DNA of 64,000 nucleotides from Orobanche coerulescens. Taxonomy: Eukaryota; Streptophyta; Magnoliopsida; Lamiales; Orobanchaceae. Under the pieces are notes generated by a model. The model searched no databases, was not told the DNA's origin, and was given only the letters and a program-made list of their open reading frames with translations. A program made the position numbers and the translations under genes. Every line of letters starts with the position of its first letter. Positions within the stretch are counted from its first letter, which is position 1. The stretch is taken from NCBI GenBank assembly GCA_033398695.1, contig CM065805.1, forward strand, positions 164,711,787-164,775,786. The letters are read 5' to 3'. This document shows positions 1 to 10,742 of this stretch, piece after piece.

Positions 1-773
1 GGCCGCCCAGATGAAGAAGTAGCTGATGAATATTGGAGGAATCATCTGGCTCGTAATGACTCGATAATTGTTGACGTTTGCCAAGTGAGTGTCATTTTCT
101 ATAATTATGCGAGTCTTGTGTTCATTTATGTAAGTGGTTTCCTTTCTCTTTGGTTTACTTTTTAGAGATATTTCTTGTTATCCTTTTCCCTTGATCATTC
201 CAAAGTAGAAATATCTAAAAGCTCTTGTCTGTATAGTTGAGATAAGCTGTCAATGTTTATTCTTTTCTGCGTCTCATTTATCTGAAAATGTCCTTATCTT
301 TACCAGGTTTCATTATTCAATATTCAATCAAATTAGACCAATCTTCCAAATTTTTCTGTGAATCAAATTATGTTACTTTAATTACCAAAGTTATTGAACT
401 TGCTCTGTGGCTTTTACATCTCGGAGAAAGTTAAGGAAATTGTGTGGTAGTTTGTGTTGTTTTTCTATTATCTTTTATACTTCAGCTAACATCCGGTGGA
501 TTGCTATTATTGCAGAGCTAGTACCGGTCCACATTAGTATGTCCAATTAGTAGAAAAGTGTCTGTTACCTTTGACCCATTCATGTACCTGTCTTTACCTC
601 TGCCGTCGTCATCTATGCGGACAATGACTCTGACCGTGGTAAAAGCAGATGGCAGTACCAAGCCATCCCCATTTACTGTTAATGTGCCCAAGAATGGAGA
701 GCTTGAAGATTTGACTCAGGCTTTAAGCACTGCATGTTCACTGGGGGCTGATGAAACACTTTTGGTAGCTGAG
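1..773 (+). pseudogene. Ubiquitin-specific protease (UBP5/8/9/10/11-like) gene fragment
   Basis: Two exons of a plant ubiquitin C-terminal hydrolase are visible. Exon 1-84 reads [20 protein letters not shown] and ends DVCQ at a GTGAGT donor (85-90). The intron ends TTGCAG at 515. Exon 516-773 contains YRSTLVCP, then SVTFDPFMYLSLPLP, and ends LLVAEV at a GTAACT donor (774). This is the segment of the USP catalytic domain around one zinc-binding CxxC pair. The copy looks dead: a TAG lies at 519-521 where family members have Gln, and the second Cys of the CxxC is Ser (VCPIS). No downstream exon follows; CACTA-type sequence begins within a few hundred bases. In life the enzyme removes ubiquitin from proteins. 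Family assignment is from memory of plant UBPs, not a search. Confidence 0.8.
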
Positions 774-850
774 GTAACTGCAGCGATTACACTGATGCAT
801 TAATATTGCAAGTCATTGGGGTTTCTAGTATCTTATCTATTTTGCCATAT

Positions 851-946
851 GCGATGGTCACTAAATACAAGGAACATGGCAACAACTAGCTAGTGGGAAG
901 GAGAGGTAAAAGGTCCGAAGAACAAGATCCTGCTCCTGCTGCGTAG
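851..946 (+). other. Short reading-frame remnant ending EEQDPAPAA-stop
   Basis: An in-frame stretch reads AMVTKYKEHGNN, then TAG, then LVGRRGKRSEEQDPAPAA and a stop. It lies between the protease fragment and the CACTA subterminal repeats, where the last exon of a CACTA-encoded protein would be expected. I do not recognise the protein; the link to CACTA rests on position only. Confidence 0.3.
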
Positions 947-1466
947 AAATCGAGATATTTAATAATGTCTAGTATTTAGAACTTTGGTCACTTGGTACTC
1001 TTGAATTAGACTTGGTAATTTGGTCTAGTTATGGTGTTGCGTGTCGAATTGTTAGTATAAGTTGGTATTTTGCGTCGACTATTTGTTGGGATGTTGGTAT
1101 TTGGTATTGAATGGCAGGGTGTGAATATTGGATGGTATTTATTTGTATAGAATGATGTATGTACGAAATGGTTATTTGAAATTTTTATTTAAAGTGTTGC
1201 ATTTATCTTTAAGTTATTGTTGCATATTCTCAAATTAGTGTTGTATATAACAATCATGTTACTGTTGGATATAATTATAGTGTTGCATTGTGTTTGGTAG
1301 GACCCACCGCTGACGTGGATGAAGTGGGACCCACTAATGACATGGCAAAAGGGCCCATTGCTGACGTGTCATTGGTTATGGGCCCCATTTTTCTAAACTG
1401 TATTCTCCTCTAAGCCAACACTATTTTCTGTTGCATATATTTTATTTTGTGTTGCACTATGTACAT

Positions 1467-2632
1467 AGGGGAAATTACAGCCAACTACCCTATTAGATGG
1501 TCTCTTTACACTTTAGTCCATATTGTTTCATAAATTACAGCGAAGGACAAAAATCTAAATTGGTGTTGACTTCTATTAAAAAGACGAAAATGCCCCTCTA
1601 TTTACTTGAATAAAATATTTCTTTTAAAATACATTTCATATTAAACAAATAGCTTATAAGTTATTAAAGTGTTTGGCTAATACATTTCTTTTAAAAAATA
1701 TTCTTTTTTCAGAAAATAATTTTTTTTTTGAAATATAATTTTTTTCCAGAAAATATATTATTTTTCGCAAAAATATTTTATTTTATTTTTTCCATAAAAT
1801 AATTTTATTTTTTCGAAAAAATAATATTTTTTCAAGAAAATAATTTTATTTCGAAAAAATATTATTTTTGCCAAAAAATATTTTTTCCTCCAGAATATTT
1901 TTTTCGTAAAAATATTTTTTTATTTTTTTCTAGAAAATAATTTTATTTTTTCAAAAAAATAATATTTTTTTCCAGAAAAATAATTTAATTTCGAATATTA
2001 TTTTGACAAAAAATACCTTTTTCTCCAGAAAATATTTTTTAATTTTTTCGAAAAAATATTTTTTTTATTTTTTTTCCAGAAAATAGTTTTATTTTTTCGG
2101 AAAAATAACATTTTTTCCAGAAATAATTTTATTTCGAAAAAATATTATTTTGCCCAAAAATAATTTTTTCTCTAGAATTTTTTTTTAAATTTTTCGAAAA
2201 AAAATAAAAATTCCATAAAATAATATTTTTTTCGAAAAGATAATTTTTTCCCCAGAAAATAATTTTTTTTTTCGAAAAATAATATTTTTTTCCAGAAAAT
2301 ACTTTCTTTTTTGGAAAAAATATTTTTTTTCTAGAAAGCTTCAAAATTTATTACACTGAAGTTCAAAAGTGTTATATATATTACAATGAGGCCCAAAGAT
2401 GCGCCACCCACGCATTTAAAAATAAATGGGTAAACAAGAAAAGGAAAAATTAAAGGACAAATTCGGAATATCAGTACTCTCTCTCCAATGACATCATCTG
2501 AAAATTTGACTTTTGTCCTTTGTTGTAAATATAGTTTCTGGACAGTGCAAAGTTTGTCTTTCATTGTAATATCTGAAACAATAGGGACCAAACTGTAATT
2601 AGACCATCTAAAAAGGTAGTCAGATGTCATCC
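1467..2632. mobile_element. Mutator-like fold-back element, non-autonomous
   Basis: The ends are long imperfect inverted repeats of about 90 bp or more: the left arm has TATTAGATGGTC, CATATTGTTTCA and GCGAAGGACAAA, and the right arm read in reverse has TTTTAGATGGTC, CCTATTGTTTCA and ATGAAAGACAAA in the same order. The 9 bp flank TATGTACAT occurs at 1458-1466 and 2633-2641, fitting a Mutator-type target duplication. It sits inside the CACTA subterminal region. It codes for nothing; the core is an AT-rich degenerate array. Confidence 0.75.
1690..2335. repeat. AT-rich degenerate tandem array
   Basis: Units built from TTTTTTCCAGAAAATAAT and TTTCGAAAAAATATTATT alternate for about 640 bp with changing lengths. 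The dyads within units (CGAAAA next to TTTTCG) could fold. ORFs in it are low-complexity Lys/Phe/Ile strings and are not genes. Confidence 0.85.
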
Positions 2633-2807
2633 TATGTACATAATGTAACACTTTCCCTATGTTGCATTAGAAAGGAAAAGTGTTGGATTAGAGGTCAAAT
2701 CCCACGCGAGCAAATGCAACACTCACAAAGTATTGGATATATCAATTTCTGGCCTAAAGAAACAGAAAATGGGGCATAATGCAACAATAGAAAACGTTGC
2801 ATATGAG

Positions 2808-2823
2808 CACTTATGGTGTAGTG
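2808..2823 (+). repeat. CACTA terminal inverted repeat (right end)
   Basis: CACTTATGGTGTAGTG is the reverse complement of CACTACACCATAAGTG. The 3 bp target duplication cannot be checked because the left end is outside the window. Confidence 0.75.
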
Positions 2824-3582
2824 TCCTCTCCGTTCACACACACGCCGCCACTTCAATCTCCAACCGCACCCCCATCCGGCCACCGTCTCCAGAGACCGCC
2901 ACCACCAACCTCTTCCCCTCTTCCCCGTGACCCTTCGCCAACAAACACCAGCCTGATCGGACGTCGGAATCAACATCGACGACACTTGCGACTTACACAC
3001 ACTCAAGGTGTAAATCGACCTTTTCGTCGCCTGCACCTCCCGACCATCTCCAACGTCGCAACACCACCTGAGCACAGATCCCTATCCTGCATCTCTTCCC
3101 ACACACAATAGCTATACAACCGATGTACGCCGTCGCTTTCTCCGGCGACTTGGAAGTGTTGTCTGCATGACTAAGAAAAAACGGGCATCGCGACAAGTCG
3201 CCGACCGTGACTAATCACAGTCCGGGTCCGTCGCTGGCAACAGAAAAAAAGAAATCGCAAGAAACAGAAAAAAGAAAATCAAAAGAAAAAAGGTGTCGCC
3301 ATCGTCATCAGTTTCTCCATCGCCGACAGTTTCGCCATCGCCGTCGCCAACGAGGTCCTCTGCATATCTCCGACGTTCGGAAGTTCGCTCCGTCGTATCT
3401 CCACATAGCAAAGGTTTTCCTATCGCTAGTCCTCTTGGAGACAAATCTCTGATATCACACCATGGCCCTACAACCGCGCCGTCGTCCAAAACCCTTGCTG
3501 CTGACAAGTTAACGCCGCACGAAACCCTTGCGGCGGATGAACTCAAAATATACAGGCTTCGCAGGTTACACGGGAGACATCG
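2824..3582. other. C-rich stretch without a recognisable gene; possibly LINE 5' region
   Basis: After the CACTA end the DNA is rich in CCG, TCTCC and CAC, unlike its AT-rich left neighbour. Overlapping ORFs on both strands are compositionally biased and match nothing I know. Position directly before the LINE frame suggests a LINE 5' UTR or N-terminal region, but no boundary or target duplication was found. Confidence 0.35.
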
Positions 3583-5623
3583 ATCTTAGGGCCAATCCCA
3601 ACTATCGGTCCAGATCCTCCTAGCCTTGCAGATGGACCAGCTTCAGAAGCCCAAATCAAATTAATTAAGGTACGGCCCACTATTCCCAATCACACTGGGC
3701 CAGCAACAATCTGGCCCACTACCTACATGCAATATAGCCCAGACCTTATACTCAACAATAGCCCAGATATAATTACTAACCCAATTGATTATAACCCTCC
3801 ACAAATAATTTCGGCCCACCAAGCTTATCAGGCCGATTTTTTTTGCTCCTCAGCCCAACATTACCACCCAACCCATTCCCGTTGAGCCCACATCAACTCA
3901 AACCTGCCACCACAACACAGCATCTCTCAAGCCCATCCCTCCACCTAAACCCAATTCTATACTTAATTACTTCATCCCTATTAATAAAAACCTAACAACT
4001 GCAGCCCAGCCCACTCATATTAAGCCCGCACATAATACCGGACCTGCATGCAACCCAGTCCTGCATGCAACCCAACCCAATTCCTCTGACCCATCCGACT
4101 CCCATATAACCCAGCCCAATCCCACTAAACCCAACCCAGCCCAGCCTTCTCAACCTAACCCACCAACCCAGCCAAACCATACCAACCTAGCCCACCGAGC
4201 TGCACATATCCTCTACAATCCGGTTCATCAAGCACCACCGGCCCCAGCCGAATTCAACAGCCATGCAATCACGAGCTCGCGTGATCCGACTCGCCCTACT
4301 GACCCGGGTGCAACCGAACAGCCACGACCGAAGCCCTCCTACGCACAAACGGTCAACAATCAACATGGCTCGATGCAACCCGGTTTCATCCACCAACCCG
4401 GTTCGGCAGGAAAATCTTACAATTTCGACGGAGCGAAGGTATGTCCTTTTGGTACTCTTTCCTCCGTAAATGAGAAGACACGTGTTTCCTTTTCTACTTC
4501 TGATATGATTACTCTAGCTGCTTCATGGTAACACACTTTGATTCTAAAATTTTCGCATGCTATTCCCACCCCTCGAGATGTATCTTCGGGTTTGACTGAC
4601 ATGAAACTGAGGAGTAAATATAGTTGGAGTTGGTTAAATTTTTGTCATATAGCGCTTAAGTTTGATAATGATAAGGATTTTAGACGCATTTGGTTAGGAT
4701 CCACTTGGAATTTCTCTGGATGTCCTGCCCGTGTATTTAAGTGGTCACCTAGTTTTTCGATTAGGACCGAGACATGTATTTGTCCGGTATGGATTAGACT
4801 TCCGGGTCCGACTTTGCATTTATTTCATCCACGTGCATTATACACGATTGCCAAGGCTATTGGCAATCCCATTTTAGTTAATGCCCCGATGTCCATACAT
4901 TCACGACTCTCAGTCGCCCGTGTGTGCATTGAAATTGACCTTTTGGCGCCCAGAGTGCCCGAGATTGAAGTTGAGTTTGATAATCAAGTTCTTACGCAGC
5001 GCATTATTTACGAGAGAGCTCCGTTGTATTGCTCTCTTTGTTCTCATGTGGGGCACGAGCCGTCCAGTTGCTACATAGTTGGCAACAAAGAACGGCCTCC
5101 ACCACCCCAGCGTAAGAAGCCTCAGGTTGCCCCTTCTCGATAGCAGAAGACGCAGCCGGCCCCTCCTAAAGCCACTAAGGCTAGTACTTCACAGGCAGCC
5201 CCTAAGGGCAAGGAGCCTGTCATTTGGAAGGTAGTTGCCAAAAAAGGGCCTAAGGAGACGGGAATGATTCCTAAGGGCACGAGTGCTACTGGCCAACACT
5301 CATACTTTGCATCTTTGGACTCCTCTGCTAGAGAGGAGGCGGATTTAGTTGATACTGATGATATTATTAATGTGGGTGATAAATATAGTGTGTCGGGTAG
5401 CGATTGTAGTGGTCACGATATTCATGACGAGCATTTTTTAGAGGACGACACAGAGTCCTCCACCGTCCCTCACTTTTCGAGACTCTTTGAGTCTACCTTC
5501 CCCCCCATGACGGCCAGGGCTGTATCGATGATCCGATCATCGTTGAGCCTGAGACCTTATCCATGGTGGTCTACGAGCCTCCCCCTCCTCCCCCTCTTAT
5601 TTTCCCTCTCTATATCAGACTGA
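3583..5623 (+). pseudogene. LINE ORF1 (DUF4283 / CCHC RNA-binding protein)
   Basis: The frame opens with a Pro/Gln/Asn-rich N-terminus (about 3583-4320). It changes register at a run of eight T near 3834-3841. It then passes KPSYAQTVNN and a DUF4283-like region (about 4430-4990, with SWSWLNFCHIALKF and PVWIRLPGPTLH). Next come CSLCSHVGHEPSSC (a CX2CX4HX4C knuckle, about 5030-5075) and an acidic tail ending RLFESTFPPM. In-frame stops lie at 4529-4531 (TAA after SW) and 5141-5143 (TAG). Both fit C-to-T changes of Gln codons. ORF1 proteins coat LINE RNA. No convincing start codon was found. Confidence 0.7.
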
Positions 5624-5954
5624 GTTTGGTCTTAACCGCACTCAATTTTAGATTTCTGATTCGAGGCTCTCTTCCTCGGCGATGGTGCCTCTCCTGACGA
5701 CACTAAAACCCCCAGTTAAGAGACGTTTGATATCTATTTCTGCTGCACCTGGTGTCATGACTAGGGGCAAAGCTGCTTCTGACCTCTCTATTTCCACACG
5801 AGGAAGAGCAGCTTCTCGCGGACCCTCCTCCTCCTCCATGGGGCGATCTTCATCGCCCTTGAAAGGGGGAACATCTACCCGGCAGGATACACCTCGGAGA
5901 CGGGGGCGCTCCAGTCAGCGTCCTAGGTCTTCGTCTGAGTCGGTGGGTTAATTT

Positions 5955-7453
5955 ATGTCGATACCCATTATTCCATGGAACGCTCATGGTCTGGCTAACA
6001 CCGGAGCACAGAAGCCTATTCGACATCTCCACCGTGTTCATAGATTTTCTTTTATTGACATTTTAGAACCCATGGGCTCCAATGCTAATGTTGATTTTTA
6101 TATTCGTTCTTTAGGTTTTGCATCGGGACTTTATAATCGGTCTAACAAAATTTGGTTCTTTTCTTTCCCTCACTTTCAGCATCAGGTTTTGTTAGATACC
6201 AATCAAGTTCTTCACCTTTATATTTCTTCCCCCCTTCTTCCTCATTCGATTCTTGTCACCTATGTCAATGCCAGCACTGTCCGTGTTGATCATTACGCCC
6301 TTTGGGATACCCTCCGTGAGATTGCTTTGGAAGTAGAGGGGTTGCCGTGGTTTGTCAGCGGTGACTTCAACATCTTCTTGCATTCACATGAGCGTGAGAG
6401 TAGTACCACAGACCGTTCTCCAGAGATTCTGGACTTCACATAGGCTATTGCTGACTGTGAGTTGATCGATGCGGGCTGCGAGGGTGATATTTTCACTTGG
6501 GAGCGCAATAGTTTGAGGGAAAGGCTAGATCGTGCTTTATTTAATGAAGCATGGTCGAACGTGTTTGTTGTCTCTACCGTCACTCACCTACCTCGACTTC
6601 GGTCTAATCATGCGCCCCTTCTTATCTAGTGTCGCTTCTCCGCGAATCGTCACAAGTCGTCATTCCGTTTCCAAAGTATGTGGATCCGGCATCACACATT
6701 CCTGGACACTGTTAGGGAGGTCTGGCTTACCCCGACTGGTTTATCTGGCATGTGTAATCTACAGGCCAAACTCCTCAAGGTTAAGCGCAGGCTGAAACAG
6801 TGGAACTGGTCTATTTTTGGAAATCTTCATACGAAGTTGGATGAGGCCTTGAGGGCTGCTGCAGAGGCCGAGCGGCGATATGATTCGGATCCTTCTCCGG
6901 AGAATAGAACCGTTATGCACCATTTTCGTGCTGAGTACCATATTCGTCTCTCTATGGAGGAAGATTTCTGGAAACAGAAGGCCGTTGTTCATTGGGTTTT
7001 TGAGGGCGAGCGCAACACCCGATTTTTTCAGGGTTTTGCGAATCAGAAGCATTGTCAATCGCATATTCACAGCATTGAGGATGGTAGTACGACGATTGAT
7101 GTAGAGTCGGACATCCGATCATTCGCTGTGAATTTCTTTAGGACTCTGCTTACATCCGATGGTGATGTTCCCGTACCCCCGGATGACACTTGTTTTCCCT
7201 CTCTCCCCTCCTCTTTTGATTCTGATAGTTTGTGTGTCCCACCCTCTCCCCAGGAGATTCGTGCTGCGGTGTTTGATATCGATCCTCACAGCGCTTCTGG
7301 GCCTGACGGGTTCTCATCTTTGTTTTTTCAGCATTGTTGGGAGATTGTATCTTCCGACGTGGAGGGGGCTGTGCTCGAGTTCTTTTAGGGTCATCCCATG
7401 CCTCCGACTTTCACGGCGACTATGGTCGTCTTGATCCCGAAAAAGCCTGTTCC
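5955..7453 (+). pseudogene. LINE ORF2: endonuclease and N-terminal reverse transcriptase
   Basis: One frame carries PIIPWNAHGLAN (metal-binding Asn), DILEPMGS (catalytic Glu), FVSGDFNIFLHSHER, DIFTWERN and RLDRALF, the motif order of the endonuclease/exonuclease/phosphatase fold. The usual SDHAPL triad is SNHAPL here, so a catalytic Asp is replaced. After the linker (LKQWNWSIFGNLHTKLDEAL) come FDIDPHSASGPDGFSSLFFQHCW and VVLIPKKPVP of the first RT motifs. The YADD region is lost at the junction with element A. In-frame TAG codons lie at 6441-6443 and about 6628. This enzyme nicks the target and primes reverse transcription; this copy cannot. Confidence 0.8.
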
Positions 7454-7782
7454 GGCATGGAAAAAGATGAGCCGTGTAACTAATAAAGAGTTAAGAGTCT
7501 AGTTTGATGTTGTTGTATTCTTGAGTTATTTTCAGTCTTCGCTGTATTGTATTTTGACCCCTGTGTGGGTATGTACAATAATGAGTTTATTTTTGGGTTG
7601 ACTTAATCATGAGACCTCATTGGTCTGTGTAATTAATATTTGACCTTATTGGTCTGTGTTAGTAAGTTGTTTGATCTCGGTCGGTCAAACGTTGTTCGTA
7701 TCATGGTTGTTAGCCTAGTAGATCCTTATAGAAAAAGGGTCTACGGCGTGTAATATTCCCGGTGGTTTCTGGGGGTGTTACA
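7453..7782 (+). repeat. Element A 5' LTR, truncated
   Basis: This matches the last part of the 3' LTR (about 12685-13017) nearly base for base, including GTGTGGGTATGTACAATAATG, and ends GGGGGTGTTACA. The junction to the LINE falls in CGGCATGG (7453-7460), which also occurs in the intact LTR, so the exact breakpoint is blurred. Confidence 0.85.
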
Positions 7783-7786
7783 TTTA

Positions 7787-7798
7787 TGGTATCGGAGC
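7787..7798 (+). promoter_or_regulatory. Primer binding site, element A (initiator-Met tRNA)
   Basis: TGGTATCGGAGC lies 5 bp after the LTR and differs by one base from TGGTATCAGAGC, the usual complement of the plant initiator methionine tRNA 3' end. Confidence 0.8.
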
Positions 7799-9064
7799 TT
7801 AGGTTGTGGAAACCTAGGTTGTCGGGTCGAGTCGAGTCATGTCTTGTTGCGTCGTCCGAGTTGTCGGTTAACAAGTCGACTTGTGCATTGTCATATCATA
7901 TCGTTCGTGTTGATTTGTTGAGATTAGTATCATGGGAGACCATCATCTTCGTATGACCTGTGGACGTAAGTCTCCCCTTATATACATTATATTTTATATT
8001 TTGTGTTGTATAATTTTGTTTGCAAGTAGAGGCAAAATAGAAACCGTATTTGATACTTGTGGTATATTATGTGTGTAGCAATTGGGATATAATGGTAGAT
8101 TGAGTTTTGACTGGTACAATGTGTTGTGGAAGTCTTTGGACATTATTGTGTTCCATGAGGGGTATTGACGACAGAGATCATCGGAAATGCAAACGTATGG
8201 TTTTGACGTATGTTTGAATCTGAGATTATATTCATGAATGGTATCGATTAGTATGATGTTTTGAATGCTAGATGGGCACGTGTTTGGGAACCGAATATGT
8301 GTGACATTGTTGCTAATTGCTACAAACGTGTTCTTATTGGCGACTGTGTTGGCTGCGCGTGTATTTGAAAATATTTCTGAAAATTTCATAGACTTGAGTA
8401 TGTTGCGAAAATCAGATCTTCTCGAACATTTTATTAGTACGGTTAAACGGCGGTTATAATGAATTTTGAAAATTTTCTGAAATTTTGGACTACCCGACCG
8501 TATATTTTCAAAGAAGAGAGTTGATTGATTGTTTTTTGCTACCTTAGTGTATGCTCATCGTTAGCTATATCTGCTGCACGTGTATTTTTAAATGACTTAC
8601 AAGTATTTTGCAATCTGAGTTAAACTAGAAAATTTTGATGACTATTTTATCGGTATGCATAAGTAGTGACTTAGCGTATACATTGTTTTTTTAATTATAA
8701 ATGTTTTGAGTTTTGACAAAGTGATTGTGCACTTTCATAGAAGCCTTGCGATGGAGTACGATGGTTATGTTTTAAAGTACCTTCGATATTTTATTGAATA
8801 TCACCGTCGTCAATCTTTTATCATATTTGAAAGAATTTTAGAATGGTTTTAGCCTATTGAAGTTAATTTCCAATAGCTCGAGTATACAATTTTAAAATCT
8901 TTCACACCATAAAATTTTTATATTGTAAACCAAAATGTGATTTTTATTTTCAAAAATTTAAAGATAGTGAAAGATGGAGAATCTCACTCGGCTTAAACTT
9001 TAAACTTGGATTTGGAGTAATTTTCTGAGTAGAGTGAGTTAGCGCACACTAATTTTGTACCCAA
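7799..9064 (+). other. Element A untranslated leader
   Basis: No ORF of interest in 1.27 kb between PBS and gag. The sequence is T-rich like the LTR and shows no coding similarity I can recognise. It is probably leader and deleted gag. Confidence 0.5.
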
Positions 9065-9909
9065 TTGTTATGTTCCATAGAGTTGAGCGGTTGTGTGTTC
9101 AGTATGCCGACAAGACGAGGCCGAGGTTGTAGTGGTGGACATAGTCAGAAGCATGGTGAGGTACGTGATCAGAGGCAAGTAGCCGGAGAGAATGTCATTG
9201 TTGGTAGAAATCCAACGCTCATTATGACTCTATCATTGACGAACCCTATGTCTGTGGCAATAGAGCGGAAGGATTCAGGGAATTCATCGGGAAGTAAGGG
9301 AACGGGGGTCCATAGAACTCAACCCCCGTATAAATCGATTGTGGAACCTTCTAGGCCACATGGAAAATCCAGGAGATCCAAGGCGGTATCGTTGACTGTG
9401 GGTAACTTGCCTAGATCCTTCAACTGTAATGTTCTGGGTCATGAACGCGCGAATTGTAAGAAGCTGTCGGTAGCTTGCTATAATTTTGGACACGAGGGGC
9501 ATCGAGTGCAGTACTATGATGAAGTATCTAGATCAAACATGACCACCGAGAGAGCCATTCCTATGATGGAGGCGGATCCAGAAAGTAAGAGGCAGAAGAT
9601 CTCGGGTAACTTTTCCAGAGGTCAGAGAAGTGATTTTCGTGAGCCTGCTGCTTTGCATTGTCCTTCTAGGAGCACCCCTCGTTTTTTTGGTCAATCCAAG
9701 AATCTTACCCGAGAGGTGAGTAAGGTGAGCGGTTTGAAGATGTGCTTCAACTGTGGGCCATACTCGGTAGAATTGTCGCTCACCGCAGGTTGACTGTTTC
9801 AAGTGTGGTCATTTGGGACACCAAGCGGGGCACTGCGAGACTGTCATTGAGATGTTCGGGAACCGGAGACCCGCTCCTGCCTATGGAGGGACCAGTGGGG
9901 CCCCGTGAT
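9065..9909 (+). pseudogene. Element A gag, C-terminal/zinc-knuckle part
   Basis: The frame from 9065 (more likely start MPTRRGRGC at 9102) has an Arg/Gly-rich start like Tekay gag proteins, then decayed knuckles: FNCNVLGHERANC lacks its first Cys, and CYNFGHEGHRVQYY has two Cys replaced. After a frameshift near 9760-9790 an intact CX2CX4HX4C knuckle, CFKCGHLGHQAGHC (9795-9836), is read in another frame until a stop at 9907-9909. The main capsid domain is missing. Gag binds genomic RNA in the virus-like particle; this product would be a partial nucleocapsid at best. Confidence 0.7.
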
Positions 9910-10009
9910 GTTATTGCGTGTTGTATTGTGGGTTATGTCTTGTGTGAGGATTGATATTTGTTGTGCGAATCTTTTTACTTCGTTTGTGTTCTACCTTGTT
10001 GTTTTATTT

Positions 10010-10046
10010 AAGTTTCGGGACGAAACTTATTTTTAGTGGGGTAGAA
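10010..10046 (+). promoter_or_regulatory. Hairpin and polypurine tract of element A
   Basis: AAGTTTCG-GGA-CGAAACTT (10010-10028) is a perfect 8 bp stem with a 3-base loop. AGTGGGGTAGAA (10035-10046) then abuts the LTR start and serves as plus-strand primer. The same hairpin stands at the matching place in element B. Confidence 0.75.
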
Positions 10047-10544
10047 TGTAATACCCATATTTTTTATTCCTGTATTTTCGATTCTAGCAACTCGCTTGTG
10101 TTCATTGACACATTTTGGACATGTTTTGTTCTGCACTTGTTGTCATTAGAGCGAGTTTTGATATTGTTTCGGGTTAATCGGCATATCATTACGACTTTTC
10201 CGCATTTGGGTCTGATCCTTGTGAATATTGCTCAGAATTGTCATTTTGTCGTTCCTACAAGTTCGTTTAACATTTGTGGTCTAGTTGCGAACTTCGGAAT
10301 TTTTATTCGATCTCGTATCGTGATTTTCGGACTGTTGGGCCGTTTCATAATTTCCTAAAGTTTTGGGTACTCGTTTTCATACCCGTTTTACTGACCTTCT
10401 ATCATTGGAATCGCATGTTCGATTAACGCTTTTGTTCGTTGTTGAGAATCCTTTGTGAGCGTTTCGTTGAATTTTCTGAATCATCGCATTTCGGGGTCAT
10501 TCGGGGATGGTCGGGCAACAGAATGGAATCTCTACTAGAATGCA

Positions 10545-10742
10545 GGTTACGGCCGTAACCTGGAATATGTTATGGTCGTAAGGTTGTGGGTGTTACGACC
10601 GTAAGGTTGTGGGTGTTACGGCCGTAATGGCTATTGCTAACGGCCGTAACACACCCTCACATTTTGGGTAGAATACCCGTGAGCTGGGTTACGGCCGTAA
10701 TATCCTATGTGTTATGGCCGTAACACGCCCAACTATTTAATA
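10545..10742 (+). promoter_or_regulatory. TTACGGCCGTAA palindrome array and TATA box of LTR A
   Basis: Seven copies of a TTACGGCCGTAA-type dyad lie within 180 bp, the first a perfect 16 bp palindrome GGTTACGGCCGTAACC (10545-10560). Others carry single changes (TTATGGTCGTAA, TTACGACCGTAA). A TATA-like CTATTTAATA follows at once. Multiple CpG dyads just upstream of the likely start site suggest protein binding sites or methylation-sensitive elements; the binding factor is unknown. Confidence 0.75.

Larger units (their letters stand above)
1190..2823 (+). mobile_element. CACTA (En/Spm) transposon, 3' arm
   Basis: The right terminus reads CACTTATGGTGTAGTG (2808-2823), the inverse of a CACTACACCA-type end. 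Upstream lie many copies of a TGTTGCA-type motif in both orientations (about 1192-1455 and 2660-2805), the subterminal repeats where CACTA transposase binds. The arm is interrupted by a fold-back element at 1467-2632. No left terminus is visible between the protease fragment and this arm, so the element begins upstream of the window or is truncated. Confidence 0.75.
2824..7453 (+). mobile_element. Plant L1-type LINE, 3'-truncated
   Basis: Two ORFs in LINE order: a gag-like ORF1 with DUF4283 and a CCHC-type knuckle, then ORF2 with an apurinic-like endonuclease and the beginning of a reverse transcriptase. The catalytic half of the RT and the 3' tail are absent because the element is cut at about 7453 by the partial LTR of element A. 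The left limit is uncertain (2824 to about 3580). Confidence 0.8.

Noticed and set aside
2129..2344. ORF of Lys, Phe and Ile on the minus strand
   Set aside because: It is the translation of the AT-rich array of the fold-back element; composition explains it fully.
2695..3196. Overlapping ORFs on both strands after the CACTA end
   Set aside because: Low-complexity, C-rich DNA gives open frames in several registers; no motif and no family I know.
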